64,000 bases of DNA from Bacteroidota bacterium (GTDB taxonomy: Bacteria; Bacteroidota; Ignavibacteria; UBA10030; SZUA-254). Both the position numbers and the translations under genes were made by a program. The notes below the pieces were generated by a model. The model saw only the letters and a list, made by a program, of their open reading frames with translations, did no database searches and was not told the origin of the DNA. Below, piece after piece: positions 8,016 to 15,923 of the stretch (position 1 is its first letter; each line of letters opens with the position of its first letter). The stretch lies in NCBI GenBank assembly GCA_036522515.1, contig DATDFQ010000055.1, positions 1-64,000 on the forward strand, given 5' to 3'.

Positions 8016-9014
8016 GTGGATTTCCCGAACTGGTATTTTCCCGCCCAGGCATGCATCTGTCTTTGCGGCTCCACGGTCCTCTATTCCTTCTATATGAGGG
8101 GGGATCCCGGCGGCCAGCGCGATCCGACCTGGTTTTGGCTCGGCAACGCCACCCTGGTTTGGGCCCTGATCGGGATGCTCGGATGGGCCTATTCCAACAG
8201 CTCCTGGTTTGTCCTCACGCGGATCGTCTCCTCGACGCTGAATAGCGCATTTCTTCTTCTTTCCATCGGGTATTTCGACTACGGCGACTACGGAATCACG
8301 GGCCGGATCGGCGCGACGCTCAAAAAGTTCGAGGCAAGCCGCTCCTGGCGCGGCAGCGTTGTCCTCCTTTCCCTCCTCGTCGCCGCGATCGTCATGGCGG
8401 TCAGCTTTGCGGTGAAAGCAACGCCTGAGGTCCAGGCGCTTCCGGACTGCATCCTCTCGATCCTCACGCTGGTCGTCCTGGAAGTGGCGATTTATGAATC
8501 GTTCAAGGGAAGGGGCTTCCCGATCCTGCAGTACGTTTCGGTGGCGATCGTGGCACTCACCGTCGTTTCCCAGCTGCCGGAAATGGGAATTGCGATGAGC
8601 GAATTGCGGTGGCCGCTTCTCCTGGTGACAAAAACGACGCTCATCTTTCTGTTTCTCGCTCTGGCGACCAGCTCCGCCACCCAGAAGGGAGAATTCCCGC
8701 TCGACGGCCTCGAGCTCACAGGCCGGCCGGTCGATGAAAGATTCTTTGTCGTGAAGTTGTGGATCAAGGGGGAGTCGAAGCCGAGGGAAGCACGGGTGCG
8801 GGACACCTACTACCATGTGCTTGTCGAGATGGCGCGCTCCCGGAAGGAGAACCCCGACGGCTATTTTAATCTGCAGAAGGCGGGTTATTATCCGGAATAC
8901 CTCAAGCGGCTGGCGCTCGCGCTCAGGCTTGAGCGGCCTCAGTTATTCGACAACAACCGGTCGGGGGGCTACAGGCTGAGGGTCGACCCGGGGAAGATTG
9001 AAGTCGGGGGGTAG
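8016..9014 (+). CDS. Seven-helix membrane protein with cytoplasmic C-terminal domain
   Basis: Unrecognised integral membrane protein of 332 aa. Seven hydrophobic segments can be marked between about residues 5 and 230 (for example LVWALIGMLGWAY, SVVLLSLLVAAIVMAVSF, VSVAIVALTVVSQL, TLIFLFLALATSSA). A soluble tail of about 95 residues follows. The tail (RDTYYHVLVEMAR ... YLKRLALALRLERPQLF ... RSGGYRLRV) loosely recalls the helix plus wing ending GYRL of OmpR-type winged helices, so it could bind DNA or a partner; this is a guess. The GTG start at 8016 follows GAGG/AGAGG; no in-frame ATG is better placed. It is divergent from the orphan binding-protein gene and convergent with the ABC permease. 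Confidence 0.7.
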   Translation: MDFPNWYFPAQACICLCGSTVLYSFYMRGDPGGQRDPTWFWLGNATLVWALIGMLGWAYSNSSWFVLTRIVSSTLNSAFLLLSIGYFDYGDYGITGRIGATLKKFEASRSWRGSVVLLSLLVAAIVMAVSFAVKATPEVQALPDCILSILTLVVLEVAIYESFKGRGFPILQYVSVAIVALTVVSQLPEMGIAMSELRWPLLLVTKTTLIFLFLALATSSATQKGEFPLDGLELTGRPVDERFFVVKLWIKGESKPREARVRDTYYHVLVEMARSRKENPDGYFNLQKAGYYPEYLKRLALALRLERPQLFDNNRSGGYRLRVDPGKIEVGG

Positions 9015-9033
9015 CATGCATGTAACCCCCTCC

Positions 9034-9236
9034 TAAAAACCGGCAAGTCCGGCCCACCGCTCCGATTTCCGGGTACAACGTCATATGGTTACATAGGACG
9101 CCCGGAACTCTTCACTGTTCAATGGCCGGACCTGACCGTCTGACCGTCCGCCCGACGGCCATACTTCATGGTACGGCATTTACATGCCCGGCTCAAGGGG
9201 ATTTCGGCAGGACGCCAAAAGAAGGGGACGAAATGC
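9034..9236 (+). repeat. About 200-bp diverged element of unknown nature (copy B)
   Basis: Lies between the convergent ends of the seven-helix protein gene and the sugar permease gene. Collinear with 6260-6455 in the same orientation, with conserved blocks at both ends and in the middle (ACATAGGACGCCCGG; GGCATTTACATGCCCGG; GGACGCCAAAAGAAGGGG). Internal short palindromes such as CCGG-caagt-CCGG occur only in this copy. No function is recognised. Confidence 0.6.
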
Positions 9237-9272
9237 AGCTACGAGGAGTTCGGTTATCCAGTTACGCCACCC

Positions 9273-10091
9273 CTATTCCTTGAGCCCACCCGCCATGATT
9301 CCTCTGATGTAGTATTTCTGCACGGCGGCAAAGAGGATCAGCACCGGAGCCACAGTGATCACGGAGCCCGCCATCATCAGCTCCGTGTCCTGGACATGCT
9401 CCAGCGAAAGTCCGGCGAGCGCCACGGGGAGCGTGTACATGGAATCGTCGGTCATCACGATCAGGGGCCAGAGGAAATCGTTCCAGGTCCCCATGAACGT
9501 GAAGATCGCGAGCGTGATAAGGATCGGCTTGCACATCGGGAGGATCAGCGATCGGTAAATGCGAAAATCGCCGGCCCCGTCGATCCGGGCCGCCTCGATG
9601 GTGCTGTCCGGGATCGACATTGCGAACTGGCGCATGAGGAAGATGCCGAAAATACTCGCCAGCCCCGGTATCATGACGCCCGCGTAGGAATTGACGAGGC
9701 CCATCTTGTTGAGCATGAGGAAAAGGGGCAGCATGGTGACCTGCGCGGGTATGAACATCGACGCGATGAGAAACCGGAAGAGCGGATCGCGGCCGCGGAA
9801 GCGGTACTTCGCAAACGCATATCCCGCCATCGAATTGATCAGAAGAGAAATCGCCGTCACGCTCAACGCCAGAAACGCGCTGTTGAAGAGAGCCCGCGCG
9901 AGGTTCAACCGGGTCAGCACGCTCGCGTAGTGCTCGAACGTGATCCGGCGGGGGAAGAACGGCGGAGGAAACGAGGCGGTGTCGCCGGCCGGCATCAGTG
10001 AAGCCGAAACCATCCAGACGAGAGGCGCGAGCGTTGCGGCCGCGATCACGGTCAATAATGCGTAAAGAAGGACCGGTGTGAGCCTCTTCAT
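9273..10091 (-). CDS. ABC sugar importer permease, MalG type
   Basis: Inner-membrane subunit of a carbohydrate uptake (CUT1) ABC importer, 272 aa. It has six hydrophobic segments, starting with LTPVLLYALLTVIAAATLAPLVWMV. The EAA loop that docks the ATPase is visible near residues 185-205 (TIEAARIDGAGDFRIYRSLI). I chose the ATG at 10091, which overlaps the stop codon of the upstream permease gene (ATGA), so the two are translationally coupled; a longer frame to 10523 only reads through the first permease. It is the third and last gene of binding protein - permease - permease. No ATPase gene accompanies it, so a shared MsmX/MsiK-like ATPase elsewhere is expected. Confidence 0.93.
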   Translation of the reverse strand: MKRLTPVLLYALLTVIAAATLAPLVWMVSASLMPAGDTASFPPPFFPRRITFEHYASVLTRLNLARALFNSAFLALSVTAISLLINSMAGYAFAKYRFRGRDPLFRFLIASMFIPAQVTMLPLFLMLNKMGLVNSYAGVMIPGLASIFGIFLMRQFAMSIPDSTIEAARIDGAGDFRIYRSLILPMCKPILITLAIFTFMGTWNDFLWPLIVMTDDSMYTLPVALAGLSLEHVQDTELMMAGSVITVAPVLILFAAVQKYYIRGIMAGGLKE

Positions 10092-10999
10092 GGGAGCGAG
10101 AGCCTCTTTCGTAACTGCGATTGTGCGACGGACGCCGCGAGAATGATGGCGAAGAGGATGAACGCCAGCGCCGCCGAGTAGCCCATGTTCCACCAGCGAA
10201 ACCCGTGCTGGTACATGAGCAAGACGAGGCTGAGCGTGCTGTTCAGCGGTCCCCCCTGGGTCATCACGTACGGCTCGGCGAACAACTGGAAATACCCGAT
10301 CATCGTGATGACGCAGATGAAGATCGTCGTAGGCGCAAGCATCGGCAGCGTGACCGAGGTGAACTGCTGCACTTTTCCCGCCCCGTCGAGCGAAGCGGCC
10401 TCGTAGAGTTCGTCCGGGATGTTCTGAAGGCCGGCGACAAATATGATCATGTTGTAGCCGAAATTCTTCCAGACCGCCAGGAGGATGATCGCCGGCATTG
10501 CCCAGTGGGAGTCTCCCAGCCAATCGATCGGCGCGATTCCCACCCAGGAAAGCGCATGGTTCAGGAGACCGGAGGTGGGGTGGTAGACAAACCGCCAGAC
10601 GACGGCAACCGCCACGAGCGTGCAGACGACCGGGGCAAAATACGCCGTGCGGAAGAGCCCTTTCAGACGGACCGCCTTCGATTGGAGGAGCAACGCGGTG
10701 GCGAGCGAGACGGCGATAGAGAGCGGAGCCCCGACGCCGAGAAAGTAGAGCGTATTCAGCATCGCCTTCCAGAAGAGCGGATCCTCGAAGAGGTGGAGGT
10801 AGTTCGCCAGTCCGACGAACCGCGCGTAGTGAAGGTCGCCCAGCGAGTAGATGTCGAAGTCGGTGAAGCTCAGGACGAACGCGGCGATCACGGGAATAAA
10901 AAAGAAAACCGCGATCGCAAGCAGCGCGGGGGAAAGGAAGAGAAGCGCGGCCCGGCCGTGCCCGCTCGCGGTCAGGGCCCCGGTCTTCTTACTCTTCAT
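10088..10999 (-). CDS. ABC sugar importer permease, MalF type
   Basis: Second membrane subunit of the same CUT1 importer, 303 aa. Six membrane spans are visible (LLFLSPALLAIAVFFFIPVIAAFVL first), and the EAA loop reads DELYEAASLDGAGKVQQFTSV. The start at 10999 (MKSKKTGALT) overlaps the binding-protein stop by eleven bases; an in-frame ATG 42 bases upstream would overlap more. It pairs with the MalG-type subunit to form the channel. The substrate is unknown; the neighbouring glycosidases point to beta-gluco-oligosaccharides. Confidence 0.93.
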   Translation of the reverse strand: MKSKKTGALTASGHGRAALLFLSPALLAIAVFFFIPVIAAFVLSFTDFDIYSLGDLHYARFVGLANYLHLFEDPLFWKAMLNTLYFLGVGAPLSIAVSLATALLLQSKAVRLKGLFRTAYFAPVVCTLVAVAVVWRFVYHPTSGLLNHALSWVGIAPIDWLGDSHWAMPAIILLAVWKNFGYNMIIFVAGLQNIPDELYEAASLDGAGKVQQFTSVTLPMLAPTTIFICVITMIGYFQLFAEPYVMTQGGPLNSTLSLVLLMYQHGFRWWNMGYSAALAFILFAIILAASVAQSQLRKRLSLP

Positions 11000-12260
11000 G
11001 CGCCAGCCACCTTCTCTTTTCAAGGATGACGTCGATCTCACGGTCCAGGGACGCCAGCCCCTCCTCCACCGTCATCCGGTCCATCGAGATCAGCTCTCCG
11101 TACTCCCTCACCTTTTGGGCGATCTGTTCCCATTCGGGGATCTTCGGAGTGGCGACGACGTGCTTCAACTGTTCGAAGAACGCGGGGGTGTATTTGTTGT
11201 TCGCGAGCGACGAATCGTTCCAGGCCGCCACCCGCGCCGGCAGGTCTCCGGTGAGCCGGTAGAGCTCGAGCTGCTGTTCCGGCTCGGAAAGGTACTCGAT
11301 CACCTTCCAGACTTCCTGCTGGTGTTTCGACGACCGGAACATGACGAGGCTTGATCCTCCCGCAAGCGAAAGCCCGGTCGACCCGTCCGGGCCGGGCAAC
11401 GGCGCCGTCATCCATGCATCGCGCAGGGAGTCGGGGAGCCTTCTCCCGAATTCGCCGATATTCCAGGGGCCGGTGATGTACGACGCGAAGTATCCCGCGG
11501 CGAACGCCTGGAAGACGTTGATGATCTGCGTCGTCTTCACCGGGGCCCACCCGTTCTGGAAGAATTCGTGAAAATACTTCATCCCCTTTGTAAACTCCGG
11601 ACCGCTGAAGTTGCCACGAGTGTCCCGGTCTTTGAGAAGCGTCGAGTGCTCCTGAAGTCCGAGAATCACCTGCCCCGTCCATTCGTTGTTTGTCGAGAAG
11701 AAGACGCCATAGTTCTCCGGAGAATTTTTCTTGAGCTTCCGGCAGAGGTCCGACCATTCCTCCCACGAACGCGGAGGCCTGGAATAACCTGCTCTCGCAC
11801 AGAGGTCTGTCCGGTAAAAGAGCACCCGTGTGTCGACGTACCATGGAATGCCGTAGAGGAGCGAGTCGACGACATTCGTGTCCCAGATCCCCGGAAAGTA
11901 ATTCGAGTCGCGGATCGAGCCGCTCGACGCCACCCAGGGTCCGAGGTTTTCGATCGCGTTCAGAATTTTGAATTCCGGGACCCATGTGTTTCCGAGCTGG
12001 CAGAGATCCGGGAGAGACCGGCCCGCGAAGGCGGTAAGAAGTTTTTCATGGGCGGCATTCCAGGGGATCATCTGGACGCGGACGGTGATGCCGGGATTTC
12101 GCCGTTCAAACGCGGGCATCATGGATGCGACACGCTCTCCCTCCTGGCCGAAGGCCCAGAATACGATCTCCGTGCCGGTGCCGGGCCTCGATCCGCAGCC
12201 TGCGGCATAGAGCAGGGCCAGAACAGCAACAAAGATGGGGATTGTGCGAAAGGCGCTCAT
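10989..12260 (-). CDS. Extracellular solute-binding lipoprotein (sugar ABC importer)
   Basis: Family 1 sugar-binding lipoprotein of 423 aa, anchored in the periplasm, delivering oligosaccharide to the two permeases that follow. The signal peptide ends in the lipobox ALLYAAGC (Cys 22). The mature protein shows EIVFWAFGQEGERVASM, FERRNPGITVRVQMIPWN, LPDLCQLGNTWVPEF and IPWYVDTRVLFYRTDL, typical of MalE/UgpB-like proteins. Aromatic residues are plentiful (FSTNNEWTG, PWNIGEF), as expected for sugar stacking. It is first in the operon and divergent from the LacI regulator gene. A 119-bp inverted repeat begins 46 bases upstream. Confidence 0.93.
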   Translation of the reverse strand: MSAFRTIPIFVAVLALLYAAGCGSRPGTGTEIVFWAFGQEGERVASMMPAFERRNPGITVRVQMIPWNAAHEKLLTAFAGRSLPDLCQLGNTWVPEFKILNAIENLGPWVASSGSIRDSNYFPGIWDTNVVDSLLYGIPWYVDTRVLFYRTDLCARAGYSRPPRSWEEWSDLCRKLKKNSPENYGVFFSTNNEWTGQVILGLQEHSTLLKDRDTRGNFSGPEFTKGMKYFHEFFQNGWAPVKTTQIINVFQAFAAGYFASYITGPWNIGEFGRRLPDSLRDAWMTAPLPGPDGSTGLSLAGGSSLVMFRSSKHQQEVWKVIEYLSEPEQQLELYRLTGDLPARVAAWNDSSLANNKYTPAFFEQLKHVVATPKIPEWEQIAQKVREYGELISMDRMTVEEGLASLDREIDVILEKRRWLAHEE

Positions 12261-12269
12261 CGTTCGCCC

Positions 12270-12298
12270 AATATACTATCCTTTATCGTATTCACCAA
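12270..12298 (-). promoter_or_regulatory. Possible promoter of the sugar ABC operon
   Basis: On the minus strand, TTGGTG (12293-12298), 17 bases, then TATATT (12270-12275). The -10 ends only nine bases before the ATG, so the transcript would be almost leaderless. Offered with low confidence; a promoter inside or beyond the neighbouring repeat is equally possible. Confidence 0.3.
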
Positions 12299-12305
12299 AA
12301 TCGCA

Positions 12306-12424
12306 GGCAATGTCTCAATTTCACCGAATATGTCATCCTGAGGGAGCGTAGCGACCGAAGGATCTCGTCTTTCCGATCTATGAGATCCTTCGCTCCGCTC
12401 AGGATGACAAAATGAGGTAGTACC
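12306..12424. repeat. 119-bp inverted-repeat element (copy 2)
   Basis: Second copy of the element at 6125-6243, same length and orientation. The core arms are GTCATCCTGAGGGAGCG and CGCTCCGCTCAGGATGAC. Its outer ends have decayed (GGCAATGTCT and GAGGTAGTACC). Like copy 1 it lies shortly upstream of a minus-strand gene, here the sugar-binding protein. Confidence 0.8.
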
Positions 12425-12509
12425 GAATCCCCCAAATCCTGCCCGGGGGTGAATGTGCGGCGGCCGGCCGGAACTGGTCATTGCCCACTCCCCGGCTCGA
12501 TTTTCTCAC

Positions 12510-12538
12510 TTGACACGAAATAGAAATTTTCTTACAAT
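12510..12538 (+). promoter_or_regulatory. Strong sigma70-like promoter of the LacI regulator gene
   Basis: TTGACA (12510-12515), a 17-base spacer and TACAAT (12533-12538). The last base of the -10 is the first base of operator 1, so repressor binding there would block polymerase directly. Confidence 0.75.
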
Positions 12539-12551
12539 GTAACCGGTTACA
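12538..12551. promoter_or_regulatory. LacI-type operator 1
   Basis: Perfect 14-bp palindrome TGTAACCGGTTACA with the central CG typical of LacI/GalR-family operators. It overlaps the -10 box and start region of the regulator's own promoter, so negative autoregulation is inferred. Confidence 0.75.
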
Positions 12552-12576
12552 CCGGAGGGTACGTATTCTCGTTTTT

Positions 12577-12590
12577 TGTAACCGTTTACA
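12577..12590. promoter_or_regulatory. LacI-type operator 2
   Basis: TGTAACCGTTTACA, differing from operator 1 at one base, 39 bp downstream of it (start to start) and 12 bases before the regulator's ATG. Two sites this close would suit cooperative binding. No further copy was seen near other genes of the locus. Confidence 0.7.
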
Positions 12591-12602
12591 CCGGTCCATC
12601 TC

Positions 12603-13658
12603 ATGAACCCCACTATCAGAGATGTCGCGAGGAAGGCGAAGGTGTCCACCGCAACTGTCTCCCGTGTGTTGAATTCGAGCGGAGCCGTCGATGAGTCGAC
12701 GCGCCGCCGCGTGCTCGACGTGGCGAGCGAGCTGAGGTACACCCCCAACCCGATCGGCAGAAGCCTGAGCATGAGGAAGACCGAAGGCATCGGGCTCCTT
12801 CTGCCCGATCTCCACGGCGAGTTCTTCTCCGAAGTAATCCGGGGATCGGACCAGGCGGCCCAGAGCGAAAAGTATCACCTCCTTGTCTCGAGCTCCCACA
12901 ACGACCGGGAGGAACTTGAGGCCGCTCTCCGTATGATGCACGGCCGCGTAGACGGGCTCATCGTCATGTCGCCCGATATCGACGCCGATACGCTCGTGCG
13001 CAACCTGCCCCGCACTCTTCCGGTCGTGTTGATGAGTTCCTCCGCGGCCGGCGGTTCCACCGACTCCATCGATATCGACAACTTCAACGGGGCGTATCAA
13101 CTGGTGAGCCACCTCATCTCGCACGGCCACTCGAGGATCGCGATCATCCGCGGTACCGAACGCAACTGCGACGCGGAGGAGCGCGTCAGGGGATACAAGG
13201 CGGCGATGAAGAATGCGAAGATCGAGGGCTCGATGATGATTGAGGAACGGGGCGATTTCTCCGAGGCGTCGGGCTTCGACGCGATGAAAGCGATCCTTGA
13301 GCGCCGGGAACGTCCGACGGCGGTGTTTTCCTCCAACGATTCGATGGCGATCGGGGCGCTCAGCGCGCTGTTCGAGGCGGGCTTTAGGGTGCCGGAGGAT
13401 ATGGCGCTCGGTGGATTCGACGACATCCCCATCGCCCGGTTCATCAAACCTTCACTCACCTCCGTCAGAGTCAGGATCAGCGAAATGGGCGCCCTCGCGG
13501 TGGAACGCCTGGTCGACGCGATCCGGCAAAAGAACGCGCATACACGAAAGCGCATCGTCCTTCCGACCACCGTGATCGCCCGCGAGTCGTGCGGGTGCAC
13601 CGCCGGGAGTCCCGGCGGAAGTCAGCCGGTTCTTGCCGGCAAAATCGGAGCACAGTGA
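12603..13658 (+). CDS. LacI-family transcriptional regulator
   Basis: Sugar-responsive repressor of 351 aa. The N-terminal helix-turn-helix and hinge are complete (TIRDVARKAKVSTATVSRVL, then VLDVASELRYTPNPIGRSL), followed by a periplasmic-binding-protein-like effector domain (GIGLLLPDLHGEFFSEVIRG, RVDGLIVMSPDID, GGFDDIPIARFIKPSLTSVR). The ATG at 12603 is the natural start; it has no clear Shine-Dalgarno and lies just after operator 2. It is divergent from the sugar ABC importer and upstream of the CBM9-like gene on the same strand. The likely inducer is an oligosaccharide carried by the importer. Control of the importer or the downstream glycosidases is plausible but no operator was seen at those genes. 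Confidence 0.95.
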   Translation: MNPTIRDVARKAKVSTATVSRVLNSSGAVDESTRRRVLDVASELRYTPNPIGRSLSMRKTEGIGLLLPDLHGEFFSEVIRGSDQAAQSEKYHLLVSSSHNDREELEAALRMMHGRVDGLIVMSPDIDADTLVRNLPRTLPVVLMSSSAAGGSTDSIDIDNFNGAYQLVSHLISHGHSRIAIIRGTERNCDAEERVRGYKAAMKNAKIEGSMMIEERGDFSEASGFDAMKAILERRERPTAVFSSNDSMAIGALSALFEAGFRVPEDMALGGFDDIPIARFIKPSLTSVRVRISEMGALAVERLVDAIRQKNAHTRKRIVLPTTVIARESCGCTAGSPGGSQPVLAGKIGAQ

Positions 13659-13731
13659 CATTGGAGAATACTATTATAACTCACGATAAACTCACCAACA
13701 CCTCTCAACACTCTCTGAAAGGAGGGGCCGT

Positions 13732-15645
13732 ATGAACAAATCGTTGGTATATCTTCTTCTGCTGATCTGCCTTGTTGGTATGATCACACGGGGACAGGCG
13801 CAGCGGACCGATGCAATCTGGGCCCGGACCACGACCGACCCGATCACGGTCGACGGCGTACTGGACGAACCGGCCTGGGCTGCGGCGGAGTCTGTCCAGG
13901 TAAATTACGGAGTCAATAACGGCAACCCGGGCAGCGGCTGGTTTCACGAGAATGGCCTGGAACCTCCGCTGGATCCGACGCACGCGATCGTGAAATACCT
14001 TGTCAAGGCCGACAGCCTCTACGTCGGCGTCAGGGTCTGGGATAAGTCGATCGGCGGCGGGCTCTTTAACCACTTCGACGGCATTCTGTCGAACATTCGC
14101 CAGAGACAGCAAGCGAGCCGCCCCGTCTCTCCGGGTGAAATCTTCTACGCGTGGGTGAGCGAAACGTGGGCGGATACATTGGCCACGTCGCCCGGAAGAC
14201 CCCCGTTCTTCGGAGGATTCTGGGGGAGTTCTCCCTATGACGGACGTCCCGATTCGCTGAGCAGGGCGACCTGGTATGCGGCGACGACGGTCCAGGGGAC
14301 GCTCAATGACGACTCGGACGTCGACACGAGCTACACGATGGAATTCAGAATCAACCTCAACACCTTCGGCTACAACGTTTCCCAGCCCGAGGGCGATATC
14401 GTCATGCATAGCCTGTCGATCTACGATGCGGACTATCAATGGCCTCTCGATACTGCCAAGCAGTCGGGGAACCGCGTCTGGTTCCAGTGCCCCTGGGGAA
14501 ATGCCGCCGCCTACAACCACGTGAGAGTCTACGCGCGGCCGGACGTCGGTCTGACAGGTCCTGTTCCCGCCATCGGTCCGGAACGGGTCATCCCGAGCGC
14601 CGGCAGTTTCGATTCGCCGGTCCTCGACGGACGGCTCGATGATCCGGTCTGGAGCGCCCCGAATGTCGGGGTGTTGCAGATCAAGTACGGAGACGCGGCG
14701 ATCCGGTCGGCCTACCCCAGCACGGGGCCCTACCGGAGCGGCCAGTTCCAGCCGACGGTGAATAGCAGTCAGGCGGCGATTCAGGATCCGAGCCTGGGAA
14801 TCATAAAGTACTTCTTCAAGGATGATTCCTTGTTCCTCGGGTTCGATGTAAGCGATCTCGTTGTCCAGGCCGTCGACCAGCTTGACCGTTGGGACGGGTT
14901 CCGCATCATCATCTGCCAGCGCGATCAGCTCAACGGCGACAACGTCCTCTTCCCGCGGCGGCTCAGCTTCAGGGTCGGGGGTCAGGGGGCGGCCATTACC
15001 ACTGTGCGCGAGGACGATCTCAGTCCGACGGCATGGGATTCGCTCGCTCAGGCGGTCCAGGTGGTCATGGCGCTGAAGGGCGGAACGACGATCGATACGC
15101 TTGGTATAGTGCCCGATTCCGGTTACACCGCGGAAATGAGAGTCGTCCTGCCGAAGTTCGGGTATCCGGCGGGCCGGGGTGACGGCGTTCTCTTCCTGGG
15201 GGCAGTATTGTATGACGGGGATTCGTTCTCGCCGTTTACCGACAGCTATGGAAGCCGCTCCTGGTACATGCGGGAAGGCGACTTCAATGACGGAGCCGCA
15301 TGGTGCTATATGGACCCGGGCATTACTGTCGGCGTGAAGGAGACCCAAAAGACGACGCCGGGCGAGTTCGCTCTTCTAGGCAACTATCCCAACCCGTTCA
15401 ATCCGTCGACTACCATCAAATACGTGCTTCCGGTGGTGAGCGACGTTTCGGTCGAGGTGTTTGACATTCTGGGCCGGCTTGTGAGCAGGCAGCTTTTCAA
15501 CTGGCAGGGTCCGGGAACGGCCTCCGCAACATTCAACGCGGAGAGGCTCGGTTCGGGGGTCTATGCGTACCGTGTCCACATGTCTGCCCCCGGTTCGAAG
15601 GTCGAACGCGCTTCATTTGACGGGAAGATGATTCTTCTTAAGTAA
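13732..15645 (+). CDS. Secreted CBM9-like protein with T9SS sorting domain
   Basis: Surface or secreted protein of 637 aa. Signal peptide MNKSLVYLLLLICLVGMITR, then two copies of a CBM9-like (DOMON-related) module. The first starts at TDPITVDGVLDEPAWAAAES and the second near residue 288 at DSPVLDGRLDDPVWSAPN; each has an LGFDV/YVGVRVWD-like strand. Such modules bind carbohydrate; no catalytic motif is seen. The C-terminus is a type IX sorting domain (LLGNYPNPFNPSTTIKYVLP ... SGVYAYRV ... KMILLK). A strong Shine-Dalgarno (AAAGGAGG) precedes the ATG. It follows the LacI gene by 73 bases and is closed by a terminator, so the two may form one unit. Capture of polysaccharide at the surface is inferred. 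Confidence 0.85.
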   Translation: MNKSLVYLLLLICLVGMITRGQAQRTDAIWARTTTDPITVDGVLDEPAWAAAESVQVNYGVNNGNPGSGWFHENGLEPPLDPTHAIVKYLVKADSLYVGVRVWDKSIGGGLFNHFDGILSNIRQRQQASRPVSPGEIFYAWVSETWADTLATSPGRPPFFGGFWGSSPYDGRPDSLSRATWYAATTVQGTLNDDSDVDTSYTMEFRINLNTFGYNVSQPEGDIVMHSLSIYDADYQWPLDTAKQSGNRVWFQCPWGNAAAYNHVRVYARPDVGLTGPVPAIGPERVIPSAGSFDSPVLDGRLDDPVWSAPNVGVLQIKYGDAAIRSAYPSTGPYRSGQFQPTVNSSQAAIQDPSLGIIKYFFKDDSLFLGFDVSDLVVQAVDQLDRWDGFRIIICQRDQLNGDNVLFPRRLSFRVGGQGAAITTVREDDLSPTAWDSLAQAVQVVMALKGGTTIDTLGIVPDSGYTAEMRVVLPKFGYPAGRGDGVLFLGAVLYDGDSFSPFTDSYGSRSWYMREGDFNDGAAWCYMDPGITVGVKETQKTTPGEFALLGNYPNPFNPSTTIKYVLPVVSDVSVEVFDILGRLVSRQLFNWQGPGTASATFNAERLGSGVYAYRVHMSAPGSKVERASFDGKMILLK

Positions 15646-15659
15646 ATCTGGACGAGGAG

Positions 15660-15694
15660 AGGCGGGTCCTTTTTGGGGCCCGCCTCCTCCTTTT
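15660..15694 (+). terminator. Rho-independent terminator after the CBM9-like gene
   Basis: Stem AGGCGGGTCC (15660-15669) pairs with GGGCCCGCCT (15676-15685) with one wobble pair and a short T-rich loop, followed by CCTCCTTTT. It lies 15 bases after the stop codon and separates the LacI/CBM9 unit from the TonB receptor unit. Confidence 0.75.
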
Positions 15695-15797
15695 GACCGG
15701 CGCTTTCCAATCTTCCCTCACCCAGCCATCCTCTTGACTGCCTGTCAATCGGTGAGGGCGAACCGCGACTGTACTTCGACCATAAGCCCACATGACT

Positions 15798-15923
15798 GTA
15801 CGCCGATTCGAACCATTTTGTCATCCTGAGCGAAGCGAAGGATCCCGGCGCTTGTCGGGTGGAGATCCTTCGCTGCACTCCGTTCCGCTCAGGATGACAT
15901 GTTGTTTGAAACCGAGCCGGTAC
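15798..15923. repeat. Inverted-repeat element reaching into the TonB receptor gene
   Basis: Inner arms TTTGTCATCCTGAGCG and CGCTCAGGATGACA belong to the same family as 6125-6243. Outside them the flanks are still complementary (GTACGCCGATTCGAACCA at the left, TTGAAACCGAGCCGGTAC at the right), so the element ends at the two GTAC tetramers. The right arm therefore covers the first ten codons of the receptor gene. Confidence 0.65.

Noticed and set aside
9005-9030. Possible terminator after the seven-helix protein gene (GGGGGT ... ACCCCC)
   Set aside because: Stem is short with a 12-base loop and no T-run follows.
13705-15348. Open frame of 547 codons on the minus strand
   Set aside because: Shadow of the CBM9-like gene, which has a signal peptide, ribosome-binding site and T9SS tail.
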